From: Sphingobium cyanobacteriorum
Lineage (GTDB): Bacteria; Pseudomonadota; Alphaproteobacteria; Sphingomonadales; Sphingomonadaceae
Direction of reading: 5' to 3'
Assembly (NCBI RefSeq): GCF_030580935.1
Contig: NZ_JAUQOM010000003.1
Location: forward strand, 62,001 to 126,000
Length of the DNA: 64,000 bases
Shown: one piece after another, positions 37,926-48,046 of the stretch
Layout: each line of letters starts with the position of its first letter
Position numbering within the stretch: the stretch's first letter is position 1
Notes under the pieces: generated by a model
What the model saw: only the letters and a program-made list of their open reading frames with translations
Databases searched by the model: none
Told to the model about the DNA's origin: nothing
Program-made: the position numbers and the translations under genes

Positions 37926-38825
37926 GTGGCCGAAGGCAAAATGCTTTCCTTCCAGGACTTGATCCTGACCCTCCATGCCTATTGGGGGAAGCAGGGCTGC
38001 GTCATCCTCCAGCCGCTCGACATGGAAGTGGGCGCTGGCACCTTCCACCCCGCGACCACCCTGCGCGCGCTGGGGCCGAACGCCTGGAACGCCGCCTATG
38101 TCCAGCCCAGCCGCCGGCCCACGGACGGCCGCTATGGCGAAAACCCCAACCGGCTCCAGCATTATTACCAATATCAGGTAATCATGAAGCCCAGCCCGGC
38201 GAACCTTCAGGAACTCTATCTGGGGAGCCTTGTGGAAATCGGCATCGACCCGCTGGTCCACGACATACGCTTTGTCGAGGATGACTGGGAAAGCCCGACC
38301 CTGGGCGCCTGGGGGCTTGGCTGGGAGGTCTGGTGCGACGGCATGGAAGTCACGCAGTTCACCTATTTCCAGCAGATGGGCGGTTATGACTGCAAGCCGG
38401 TCGCGGGCGAACTGACCTACGGGCTTGAACGGCTCGCCATGTATATTCAGGGCGTCGACAGCGTCTATGACCTGAAATTCAATGATGCGGGCGTCACCTA
38501 TGGCGACGTGTTCCATGAAAATGAGCGGCAGATGTCGAAATGGAATTTCGAAGTCGCAGATACCGAAAAGCTGTTCCGCTGGTTCAAGGATTGCAAGGCT
38601 GAGTACGACCAGTGCATCGCCAATGATGTGCCGCTCGCCGCGTTCGAACAGGCGATCAAGGCGTCGCACACCTTCAACCTGCTCCAGGCGCGCGGCGTCA
38701 TTTCCGTGCAGGAACGCGCCAGCTATATGGGCCAGGTCCGCGACATGGCGAAGGGCAGTTGCGAAGCGTGGATCGCCAGCAACGCCGATGATTGGAGCGA
38801 GAAATTTCCGGGGTGGACCGCATAA
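37926..38825 (+). CDS. glyQ: Glycyl-tRNA synthetase alpha subunit
   Basis: 299 residues from a GTG at 37926 (GGGAC upstream). Class II core with [45 protein letters not shown] and [12 protein letters not shown]. It forms the catalytic half of the alpha2beta2 bacterial GlyRS. Stop overlaps the glyS start (TAATG). Confidence 0.98.
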   Translation: MAEGKMLSFQDLILTLHAYWGKQGCVILQPLDMEVGAGTFHPATTLRALGPNAWNAAYVQPSRRPTDGRYGENPNRLQHYYQYQVIMKPSPANLQELYLGSLVEIGIDPLVHDIRFVEDDWESPTLGAWGLGWEVWCDGMEVTQFTYFQQMGGYDCKPVAGELTYGLERLAMYIQGVDSVYDLKFNDAGVTYGDVFHENERQMSKWNFEVADTEKLFRWFKDCKAEYDQCIANDVPLAAFEQAIKASHTFNLLQARGVISVQERASYMGQVRDMAKGSCEAWIASNADDWSEKFPGWTA

Positions 38826-41257
38826 TGACTGACTTCCTCCTCGAACTGCGGTGCGAAGAGATTCCCGCGCGGATGCAGCTAAAAGCGTCCGACGACCTTG
38901 CCCGGCTTTTCACCGAGGAACTGGCGAAGGCCGGCCTCAAGCCAGCCGCGATCGACAGTTTCGTGACGCCCCGCCGGCTCGCGCTGATCGCGCGCGGCCT
39001 GCCGCTGGAAACCGCGGCGGTGAGCGAGGAGCATAAAGGCCCGCGCACCAGCGCCCCGGCGCAGGCGCTCGACGGCTTCCTGCGCAAGACCGGCCTGACT
39101 CAGGACCAGTTGGAGGACCGCGACGGCGTCTGGTTCGGCGTCGTCAGCAAGCCCGGCCGCGCCACCGCCGATGTACTGGCGCAAGCTGTCCCACTCGTTG
39201 TTCGCGCTTTCCCCTGGCCCAAGTCGATGCGCTGGGGCGCCGCCAGCCAGACCACCGAAAGCCTGCGCTGGGTCCGCCCGCTCCAGGGCATCGTCGCGAT
39301 TCTGGGCGAACAACTGGTCGATATCGAGATAGAGGGTGTGCGGTCCGGCTATGCCACGCTCGGCCATCGCTTCCACCATCCCGGTGAGATCACCATCGGC
39401 AGCGCGCAGGATTATGTCGAAAAACTGCGCGCCTGCCATGTCATCGTCAGCGCGTCGGAGCGGCAGGCGATCATTGCGGAAAGGGCTGCACAGGCCGCCG
39501 CCGCCCATGGCTACACCGTCATCGAGGACAAGGGGCTGGTCGCGGAAAATGCGGGCCTCACCGAATGGCCGGTGCCGCTGCTGGGCGATTTCGACCCGGC
39601 CTTCCTGGAGGTGCCGCCCGAAGTCATCCAGTTGACGCTGCGCATCAACCAGAAATATTTCGTGCTGCGGGACGGTGAGGGCAAACTCGCTCCCGCCTTC
39701 ATCTGCACCGCCAATATCGAGGCGAAGGACGGCGGCGCGGCGATCATCGCGGGCAACCGCAAGGTGCTGGCCGCGCGGCTGAGCGATGCGCGCTTTTTCT
39801 GGGAACAGGACAAGAAAACGCGGCTGGAAGATCACGCCCGCAAGCTGGAACGCATCACCTTCCACGAAAAACTGGGCACAGTCGCCGACAAGGTGGAGCG
39901 GGTGGCAAAGCTGGCGCGCTGGCTGGTGGAGGAGGGGATCGTCAAGCCTTCCCCCACCGTCGCCCCGGCCCTTACCGTCACCCCAGCCCTTACCGTCACC
40001 CCGGCCACCCCCGTCACCCCAGCGAAGGCTGGGGTCGCAGGCGGCAGCGCGCCAACGCCTGAGATGCCAGCCGTCGCTGGCATGACGAAAGAGGAATTGA
40101 CCGACCTCGCCGAACAGGCCGCGCGCCTGTGCAAGGCCGACCTCGTCACCGAAATGGTCGGTGAATTCCCCGAATTGCAAGGCATCATGGGCGGCTACTA
40201 CGCCCGCGCCGAGGGCCTGCCCGACGCGGTGGCCGACGCCATTCGCGACCATTACAAGCCGGTCGGGCAGGGCGACGACGTGCCGACCGCGCCGGTCACG
40301 GTAGCAGTGAGTTTGGCGGATAAGCTGGATACTTTATGCGGTTTTTTCCTCATCAACGAGGCTCCGACTGGTTCGCGGGATCCGTTCGCTCTGAGACGTG
40401 CGGCTTTGAGTATATTGTCTCTGTTGAATAGAAGTGACCTACGGCTTCCTCTCAACAAGGCATTGGGCCAAAGCGAAGGCACGCATTTCCTAACTGCCTT
40501 GATGGGTGATATCGACTGGCATTCAAAATATGGGTTGGAAGTCGAGGATGATCGCAATTTCCGGGTCGAATATGAGAAGCGAGGACGTATCTTATACTAT
40601 GGCGATAAGGTCATTGACGTAACCCCTGGCCCTCCCGTCAGCGCCCTGTATAACGGGGTCGATTGGGATGAACCCGATGCGGCTTCTCTCCTCGACTTCT
40701 TCGCCGACCGCCTCAAAGTCCAGCAACGCGAAGCCGGTGTCCGCCACGACCTGATCGACGCGGTGTTCGCGCTCGGCGGGGAAGATGACCTCGTCCGCCT
40801 GCTCGCCCGCGTCCATGCGCTCCAGTCCTTCGTCGCGACCGATGACGGCGCGAACCTGCTGGCGGGCTACAAGCGCGCCGCCAATATCCTCAAGAAGGAC
40901 GCGCCAGCCACAGCCACATCCGTCACCCCAGCGAAGGCTGGGGTCGCAGGCGGTGACGCGCCGCCGCTCGCGATGCCAGCCTCCGCTGGCATGACATATG
41001 AGAAGGAACCCGCCGAAGCCGCGCTGATCGTCGCGCTCGACGCGGCCGAACCGCGCGCGGCGCAGGCGGTGGCGGACGAGCGGTTCGAGGAGGCGATGGC
41101 CGCATTGGCGACCCTGCGTGCGCCGATCGACGCCTTTTTTGAAACGGTGACGGTCAACGACGCCGATCCGGCCAAACGCGCCGCCCGCCTGGCCCTGCTG
41201 GCGCGGGTGCGTGACGCGGTGCACAATGTGGCAGACTTTTCGAAAATTGCGGGATGA
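38825..41257 (+). CDS. glyS: Glycyl-tRNA synthetase beta subunit with two in-frame repeat insertions
   Basis: 810 residues from the ATG at 38825, well above the usual 690-700. Family blocks are intact: LLELRCEEIPARMQ at the start, PWPKSMRWG, LVAENAGLTEWP, IQLTLRINQKYF, and DFFADRLKVQQREAGVRHDL. Two low-complexity inserts break the alignment. One (about residues 380-420) holds the tandem ALTVTP units and VTPAKAGVAGG, the other (about 698-725) a second VTPAKAGVAGG; both are coded by copies of a palindromic element. The stretch from about 40300 to 40680 uses A/T-rich rare codons unlike the rest. The frame stays open, so the protein is probably functional. Confidence 0.97.
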   Translation: MTDFLLELRCEEIPARMQLKASDDLARLFTEELAKAGLKPAAIDSFVTPRRLALIARGLPLETAAVSEEHKGPRTSAPAQALDGFLRKTGLTQDQLEDRDGVWFGVVSKPGRATADVLAQAVPLVVRAFPWPKSMRWGAASQTTESLRWVRPLQGIVAILGEQLVDIEIEGVRSGYATLGHRFHHPGEITIGSAQDYVEKLRACHVIVSASERQAIIAERAAQAAAAHGYTVIEDKGLVAENAGLTEWPVPLLGDFDPAFLEVPPEVIQLTLRINQKYFVLRDGEGKLAPAFICTANIEAKDGGAAIIAGNRKVLAARLSDARFFWEQDKKTRLEDHARKLERITFHEKLGTVADKVERVAKLARWLVEEGIVKPSPTVAPALTVTPALTVTPATPVTPAKAGVAGGSAPTPEMPAVAGMTKEELTDLAEQAARLCKADLVTEMVGEFPELQGIMGGYYARAEGLPDAVADAIRDHYKPVGQGDDVPTAPVTVAVSLADKLDTLCGFFLINEAPTGSRDPFALRRAALSILSLLNRSDLRLPLNKALGQSEGTHFLTALMGDIDWHSKYGLEVEDDRNFRVEYEKRGRILYYGDKVIDVTPGPPVSALYNGVDWDEPDAASLLDFFADRLKVQQREAGVRHDLIDAVFALGGEDDLVRLLARVHALQSFVATDDGANLLAGYKRAANILKKDAPATATSVTPAKAGVAGGDAPPLAMPASAGMTYEKEPAEAALIVALDAAEPRAAQAVADERFEEAMAALATLRAPIDAFFETVTVNDADPAKRAARLALLARVRDAVHNVADFSKIAG
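40012..40087 (+). repeat. Palindromic element inside glyS, copy 1
   Basis: 76 bases bounded by CGTCA and TGACG. Hairpin A CCCCAGC/GCTGGGG at 40017-40034, hairpin B ATGCCAGC/GCTGGCAT at 40064-40083. It reads in frame as VTPAKAG...AVAGM. The left end (CGTCACCCC) is preceded by two further tandem copies at about 39977 and 39995, giving the ALTVTP units. Confidence 0.92.
40921..40995 (+). repeat. Palindromic element inside glyS, copy 2
   Basis: 75 bases starting CGTCACCCCAGCG and ending TGGCATGAC. Same two hairpins as copy 1 and the same reading frame (VTPAKAGVAGG...ASAGM). Outer and hairpin sequences are nearly identical to copy 1, while the spacer between the hairpins differs. Confidence 0.92.
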
Positions 41258-41394
41258 CGTGCTATAGCCTCGGTTGAGCGCGAAAAATCAGAAGTTAGGC
41301 GCGATAAAACTATTCCATCGTGCATTTCACCGCTAATTGCGGCAATATTGTTGCAGCGCACAAATTCGGCAATCAGTGCAGGGAGAGCCGGTAA

Positions 41395-44094
<2,700 letters not shown>

Positions 44095-44102
44095 GACGGG
44101 CA

Positions 44103-44128
44103 GGGCGGGAGGCAACTCCCGCCCTTTT
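44103..44128 (+). terminator. Rho-independent terminator of ppdK
   Basis: GGGCGGGAG, loop GCAA, CTCCCGCCC, then TTTT: a perfect nine-base-pair stem nine bases after the ppdK stop. Confidence 0.92.
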
Positions 44129-44147
44129 CGGTTCAAGTCGGCCCCGG

Positions 44148-44654
44148 TCAGACCGGGGTGGTAACGCGCCCGAACAGGCCGCGCTTGTGGCCCCTGTTCA
44201 ACTCGGCGTCCAGTTCGGCGGCCTGACCGCGCCAATCTTCATGCGCGATCGTGCCGGGCTTCAGCCCCAGCCGGGCTTCCAGTGTCGCTTCCTGTTCGGC
44301 GTTCAGGCTCGCGATCTGGCCATAGCGGTGATAGCCCGCCTCGTTCAGCGCTATTTCCTGCGGCTGGCTGATGCCAGTGATACGGCTCAGATCGTCGCGG
44401 CCATGGACCGCCCCTGCAACCGCCGTGGCGGTGCCGGGACCGATAGGGCCGGCCGACTGCCGCTCCAGTTCGGCGATCCGTGCATTGGCCGCCTCCAGCC
44501 GGCTGTCCCGATCCTTGATCGCTTCGCGATGGGCGATCTGTTCGTCGCGCCACAGGCGGCGATATTTGCCTCGCCCGCTCATCATCAGGCCTAGCAGCCA
44601 CCCGATCGCCAGCGCGATCAGCAGCAGCACCAGTTCGTTCAGCGTAAAGCTCAT
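44148..44654 (-). CDS. Membrane-anchored helix-hairpin-helix protein
   Basis: 168 residues. N-terminal membrane helix (LVLLLIALAIGWLLGLMM), a coiled coil (about 30-70, DEQIAHREAIKDRDSRLEA), then a helix-hairpin-helix domain (DDLSRITGISQPQEIALNEAGYH) and a second such unit ending IAHEDWRGQAAEL. Proteins of this type are annotated as predicted 5' DNA nuclease or DUF4332-like; no catalytic residues can be named. Converges on ppdK. Confidence 0.8.
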   Translation of the reverse strand: MSFTLNELVLLLIALAIGWLLGLMMSGRGKYRRLWRDEQIAHREAIKDRDSRLEAANARIAELERQSAGPIGPGTATAVAGAVHGRDDLSRITGISQPQEIALNEAGYHRYGQIASLNAEQEATLEARLGLKPGTIAHEDWRGQAAELDAELNRGHKRGLFGRVTTPV

Positions 44655-44771
44655 TTCCGCATCCTCCTGCGCGATTGAACGAGGGAGAGGGGATAAAAGT
44701 TGCCGGGTCGCAAAAGTGCAAAAAAAGGGGCTTGCCCAATCTGCCGGACGCTTCTATCTGCGCGTCTCCAC

Positions 44772-44848
44772 GCACCCGTAGCTCAGCTGGATAGAGCATC
44801 AGACTACGAATCTGAGGGTCGGGCGTTCGAATCGCTCCGGGTGCACCA
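44772..44848 (+). tRNA. tRNA-Arg (anticodon ACG), copy 1
   Basis: 77 bases with encoded CCA. Acceptor GCACCCG/CGGGTGC, discriminator A, D arm GCTCAGCTGGATAGAGC, anticodon stem around CTACGAA (anticodon ACG), T arm GCGTTCGAATCGC. Identical to copy 2 except for the discriminator base. Confidence 0.97.
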
Positions 44849-44905
44849 TTATTCCAGAAAGACTATCGGGTCTGGCTTGCAGCCGCGATCGACCGTCTTT
44901 CCTGC

Positions 44906-44982
44906 GCACCCGTAGCTCAGCTGGATAGAGCATCAGACTACGAATCTGAGGGTCGGGCGTTCGAATCGCTCCGGGTGCGCCA
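44906..44982 (+). tRNA. tRNA-Arg (anticodon ACG), copy 2, at the edge of the integrative element
   Basis: 77 bases with CCA; body identical to copy 1, discriminator G instead of A. The 57 bases between the copies are unrelated to either flank. The serine recombinase gene ends inside this tRNA on the opposite strand, so the tRNA 3' half is likely the attachment site. Confidence 0.96.
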
Positions 44983-46638
44983 TTTCGGTTCAAAGGCACG
45001 AACGCCTAGCACCGCCGCCTCTACGCCGGAGGCGGCGGTTAGCGTTCGGAGCAGCTCGCTCCGCAGCCCACGGATGCGAACCTCTTTTCGGCTCACGACT
45101 TCCACACGTTGCGCAACCGCCCGCACCTGATCGCGGGCGAACGTGCCGTCGCCGTTCCGCAGCTTCTTGCGCACGGCGGCCGCAAAGGCGCGCAGGCTTT
45201 CCGGCGTGATCGCGGGGCCGATCTTTACGATGTGCGCCACCGCGCGCTCGGCATCCCCCTTGGCCTGGTCGCGCGTCGCGGTCAGCTCGGCGATGCGATC
45301 CTTGAGCGACGGGTCGCTTACGTCGATGACGCCATTCTCGATCGCGTCGTAAAGCCGCTTGAGCTTCGCTTCCGCCTCGGTCGCACGCCGCTCAAGATCG
45401 GCGACATGCTGGCGGCGCTGGTTCACCCACTCGTCGCGCCGTTCGAGGATCTGATCCATCAGAGCTTCGAGCCGCGCCGGGTCGAGCAGCCGCGCTTCGA
45501 GATGGTCGACCACGGCCCTGTTGAGCTGGTCCATCGGCACGGTGATGCCAGGACAGCCGGTCGCGCCCTGCCGCGCCTTCGTCGAGCAGGTGTAATAGCG
45601 ATATTCCCGGCCGACGCTGCTGGTGCCTGTGCGCAGCGTCATCGCGCCGCCGCAGCACGCGCAGAAGCAAATGCCGGTGAGCAGCGTCGGCCCACCCACC
45701 GCCATCGGCGCCATCATCTTCGGGCTGCGCGCCTTGAGCGACCGCTGGACCGCCTCGAACTCCGCTTCCGAGACGATCGCCGGCACTTCCATGACGGCGT
45801 GCTCGGCCTCGGGCTTGGGCGTCCTGGTCTTGTGATCGCGCGTGTTGAAGCGGTGCTGGCCGATATAGGTCGTGCGTGTCAGCACCATATGCACCGCGCC
45901 GAGACCCCATCGCCCGCCATCGCGCGTGCGGATGTTGTTCTCGTTGAGCCACGTCGCGATTGACTTGAGCCCCATCGGTCCCCGGTCACCGACACCATTC
46001 AAAGCCATGCGGTAGATGCGCCGCACCGTCTCGGCCTGGATCGGGTCGATCTCCAGCTTCTTCTTGATCTTCGCGCCGCGCTCCCCGGCTGCAACCACGC
46101 GGTAGCCGATCGGCGCCCGCGCCCCGTTCCAGAAGCCCTGCCGGGCGTTCTCCTTCATCGCACGCAGCGTGTGCTTGCCATTCTCCTTCGATTGATATTC
46201 GTCGAACAGCGTCATGATCTGGCGCATCATGATGCTCATCGGATCGTCGCCCAAGTCCTGCGTGATCGAGACGAGCTTCACCCCGTTCTTCGCCAGCTTG
46301 CGGACGTAGAACTCGAACTGGAACTGGTCGCGGAAGAACCGCGAGAAGCTGTGGACGACGATGACGGTGAATGTCGGCGGCTTCGTCATCGCCGCGTCGA
46401 TCATCGCTTGAAAGGCAGGTCGGCGATCGTCCGTCGCGGTGTTGCCCGGCTCGACGAACTCGGCCGCGACTTCCCAGCCGCGCGAGAGGCAGTAGCCTTC
46501 GATCTGGCGGCGTTGGTCGGGAATCGACAGGTCGCTCTCGGCCTGCCGGCCGGTCGAGACCCGGAGATAGAGCGCGGCGCGGGCGATCGCCACGACCGGC
46601 GCCTCATCCTCATCTCGTCGCAGGGCGGCGCTGGTCAT
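44938..46638 (-). CDS. Large serine recombinase (integrase of the element)
   Basis: 566 residues with GAGGAG upstream of the ATG. Resolvase domain at about 18-165: LYLRVSTGRQ (catalytic Ser), VVHSFSRFFRDQ and the E helix. Recombinase domain near 185-290 (APIGYRV), a zinc ribbon ICFCACCGGAM...YYTCSTKA near 335-365, and a coiled coil (about 400-450). The last 12 or so residues (RTRSDSNARPSDS) are simply tRNA-Arg read antisense, meaning the gene reaches into the attachment site. It integrates or excises the element at the tRNA 3' end (family knowledge plus position). Confidence 0.96.
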   Translation of the reverse strand: MTSAALRRDEDEAPVVAIARAALYLRVSTGRQAESDLSIPDQRRQIEGYCLSRGWEVAAEFVEPGNTATDDRRPAFQAMIDAAMTKPPTFTVIVVHSFSRFFRDQFQFEFYVRKLAKNGVKLVSITQDLGDDPMSIMMRQIMTLFDEYQSKENGKHTLRAMKENARQGFWNGARAPIGYRVVAAGERGAKIKKKLEIDPIQAETVRRIYRMALNGVGDRGPMGLKSIATWLNENNIRTRDGGRWGLGAVHMVLTRTTYIGQHRFNTRDHKTRTPKPEAEHAVMEVPAIVSEAEFEAVQRSLKARSPKMMAPMAVGGPTLLTGICFCACCGGAMTLRTGTSSVGREYRYYTCSTKARQGATGCPGITVPMDQLNRAVVDHLEARLLDPARLEALMDQILERRDEWVNQRRQHVADLERRATEAEAKLKRLYDAIENGVIDVSDPSLKDRIAELTATRDQAKGDAERAVAHIVKIGPAITPESLRAFAAAVRKKLRNGDGTFARDQVRAVAQRVEVVSRKEVRIRGLRSELLRTLTAASGVEAAVLGVRAFEPKWRTRSDSNARPSDS

Positions 46639-46656
46639 GACGCTTCACTCCTCACT

Positions 46657-46902
46657 TCACGGCAGCGGTCCGAACAGCTTGTCCAGCTCTTGCCGCATAT
46701 GGCCTTCGATCGCGCGCAGCTCGGCGTCGCCGATCGGAACTTGCTCTGGCCAGTCGTCGGTGACGACGATCGGCCCATCATCCTCGCGCACCGGACGCGA
46801 AGCACGGCGCGGAGTGACGCGGTTGATGTAGTCGTGCAGGTCATCCGGGCTTTCGGCCCAGCGACGAGGCGCGCGCCGGCGGAGCTTACGCGGAAGGGCC
46901 AT
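46657..46902 (-). CDS. Small conserved protein preceding the recombinase
   Basis: 81 residues from the ATG at 46902 (a GTG at 46947 would add 15). Basic N-terminus MALPRKLRRRAPRRW, then DLHDYINRVTPRRA and an acidic C-terminal half (IGDAELRAIEGHMRQELDKLF). Similar small genes precede this kind of recombinase in sphingomonads, so a directionality or regulatory role is plausible. No known domain. The stop lies 18 bases before the recombinase start. Confidence 0.65.
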   Translation of the reverse strand: MALPRKLRRRAPRRWAESPDDLHDYINRVTPRRASRPVREDDGPIVVTDDWPEQVPIGDAELRAIEGHMRQELDKLFGPLP

Positions 46903-46969
46903 GTGCTGACCGTGCAGCACGAGCGGTCTTCGGGCAAACGACGCCACACGGTGTAGCGCAGATAAGTGC

Positions 46970-47461
46970 TCACGGCGTGTCCGGCGACGCCGCCTCCAGT
47001 CGTTCGCGCGCGCTCGTATCGTTCGCCGCCTTCAGCAGCGCTTCCCACGAATCGGGTGGATTGCCCTTGTCGAGCATCTTGCGGAACACGGCATAGGCGT
47101 CCGACTTCGCGCCATACGTGCGCAGGGTCGTCTCGTCGTTCACCCAGGCAAAGATGATGATCTTCGCGCTGGTGCTGTAGCGGAAGAACAAGCGGAACCT
47201 GCCGCCGCCAAACTTCGCCCGGAACCAATGCTTGCGGTCGTCGCCAAGCGTGCCGCCCTGGCGATACTCCGGGCGCGTGGGGTCTTGGGGAATGGTCTCG
47301 AATACGAGCTGGCGCAGCGCGGCGAGCAGTTTCGCATTGGCCGACTTGCGCCAACCGCGCGGGTCTTTCTGCCGCGAGCGCGCAACGGCCGTCCCCAGCT
47401 TCTCGAACTGATCGAGAAACAGCGGATGGGCAAAGAGCTGCCACCCGTTGACCGTCATCAT
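46970..47461 (-). CDS. yhaV: YhaV-type toxin (ribosome-linked endoribonuclease)
   Basis: 163 residues. WQLFAHPLFLDQFEKL at the start, RQGGTLGDDRKHWFRAKF and RLFFRYSTSAKIIIFAWVNDE in the centre, and AYAVFRKMLDKGNPPDSW near the end are the YhaV blocks. Start overlaps the PrlF stop (TGATG), so the pair is coupled. YhaV cleaves mRNA and is held by PrlF. Confidence 0.95.
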   Translation of the reverse strand: MMTVNGWQLFAHPLFLDQFEKLGTAVARSRQKDPRGWRKSANAKLLAALRQLVFETIPQDPTRPEYRQGGTLGDDRKHWFRAKFGGGRFRLFFRYSTSAKIIIFAWVNDETTLRTYGAKSDAYAVFRKMLDKGNPPDSWEALLKAANDTSARERLEAASPDTP

Positions 47462-47787
47462 CAGAGATCGACATCGCCGTCGATCGGCGCGTCGAGATCG
47501 ACCTTCACGCCTTCCGTCAGAGCCGCAATGCGCTGGGCCAGCGCGGGAGATAGCGCCGTCAGCGCCTCGGGCCGGCGTTTGATATCCTCGGCCAGAAACG
47601 TCAGAAAGCTGTCGATCGCCGGATCGTCATGCTCGGCATCGGCGCGATGCACCGACACGCCATGCTCATCGACGCGGAAAGCGATCTTGCCGCCGTAATC
47701 GACGCCGAGCGCCTGGCGGACGGACTTCGGAATCGTCGTCTGGCCCTTGGCGGTGATGGTGCTGATTTCTTCGAGCAGCGCGGGCAT
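47461..47787 (-). CDS. prlF: PrlF-type antitoxin
   Basis: 108 residues. N-terminal AbrB/SpoVT swapped-hairpin DNA-binding domain (STITAKGQTTIPKSVRQALG), then an acidic helical tail that binds the toxin. Likely autorepressor acting on the inverted repeat just upstream. Upstream partner of yhaV on the same strand. Confidence 0.95.
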   Translation of the reverse strand: MPALLEEISTITAKGQTTIPKSVRQALGVDYGGKIAFRVDEHGVSVHRADAEHDDPAIDSFLTFLAEDIKRRPEALTALSPALAQRIAALTEGVKVDLDAPIDGDVDL

Positions 47788-47809
47788 GGCTCATCTCCTC
47801 TGCCCGCTG

Positions 47810-47833
47810 AATGTAAGGAAAACGCATTACATT
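47810..47833 (-). promoter_or_regulatory. Inverted repeat, probable PrlF operator
   Basis: AATGTAA, ten bases, TTACATT: a perfect seven-base inverted repeat 22 bases before the prlF start, in an A/T-rich patch suited to a promoter. Confidence 0.65.
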
Positions 47834-48046
47834 GTCAAGGTGGAGCCTTCCACCGGCATCACATCCTCCTGAAAGTCCTTCCCGGTGAAGCAGGTCCGAT
47901 AGAAGAGGAACTGCTTGGTTGCGTCTCGTTGGACTTGCCCAAGGCCGGGCAGAACATATGGCGAAGCCTATCTTCTTCCGGCAGTGTTGCGTGCGGGGGC
48001 TTCACTATTACAACCGCTGCGAGTCGCGGGGGAGGACGGGGGCGGG

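Noticed and set aside
39960..40995. CRISPR-like repetition in glyS
   Set aside because: The units are palindromic insertions within one coding frame, only two full copies 900 bases apart, without regular spacers or cas genes.
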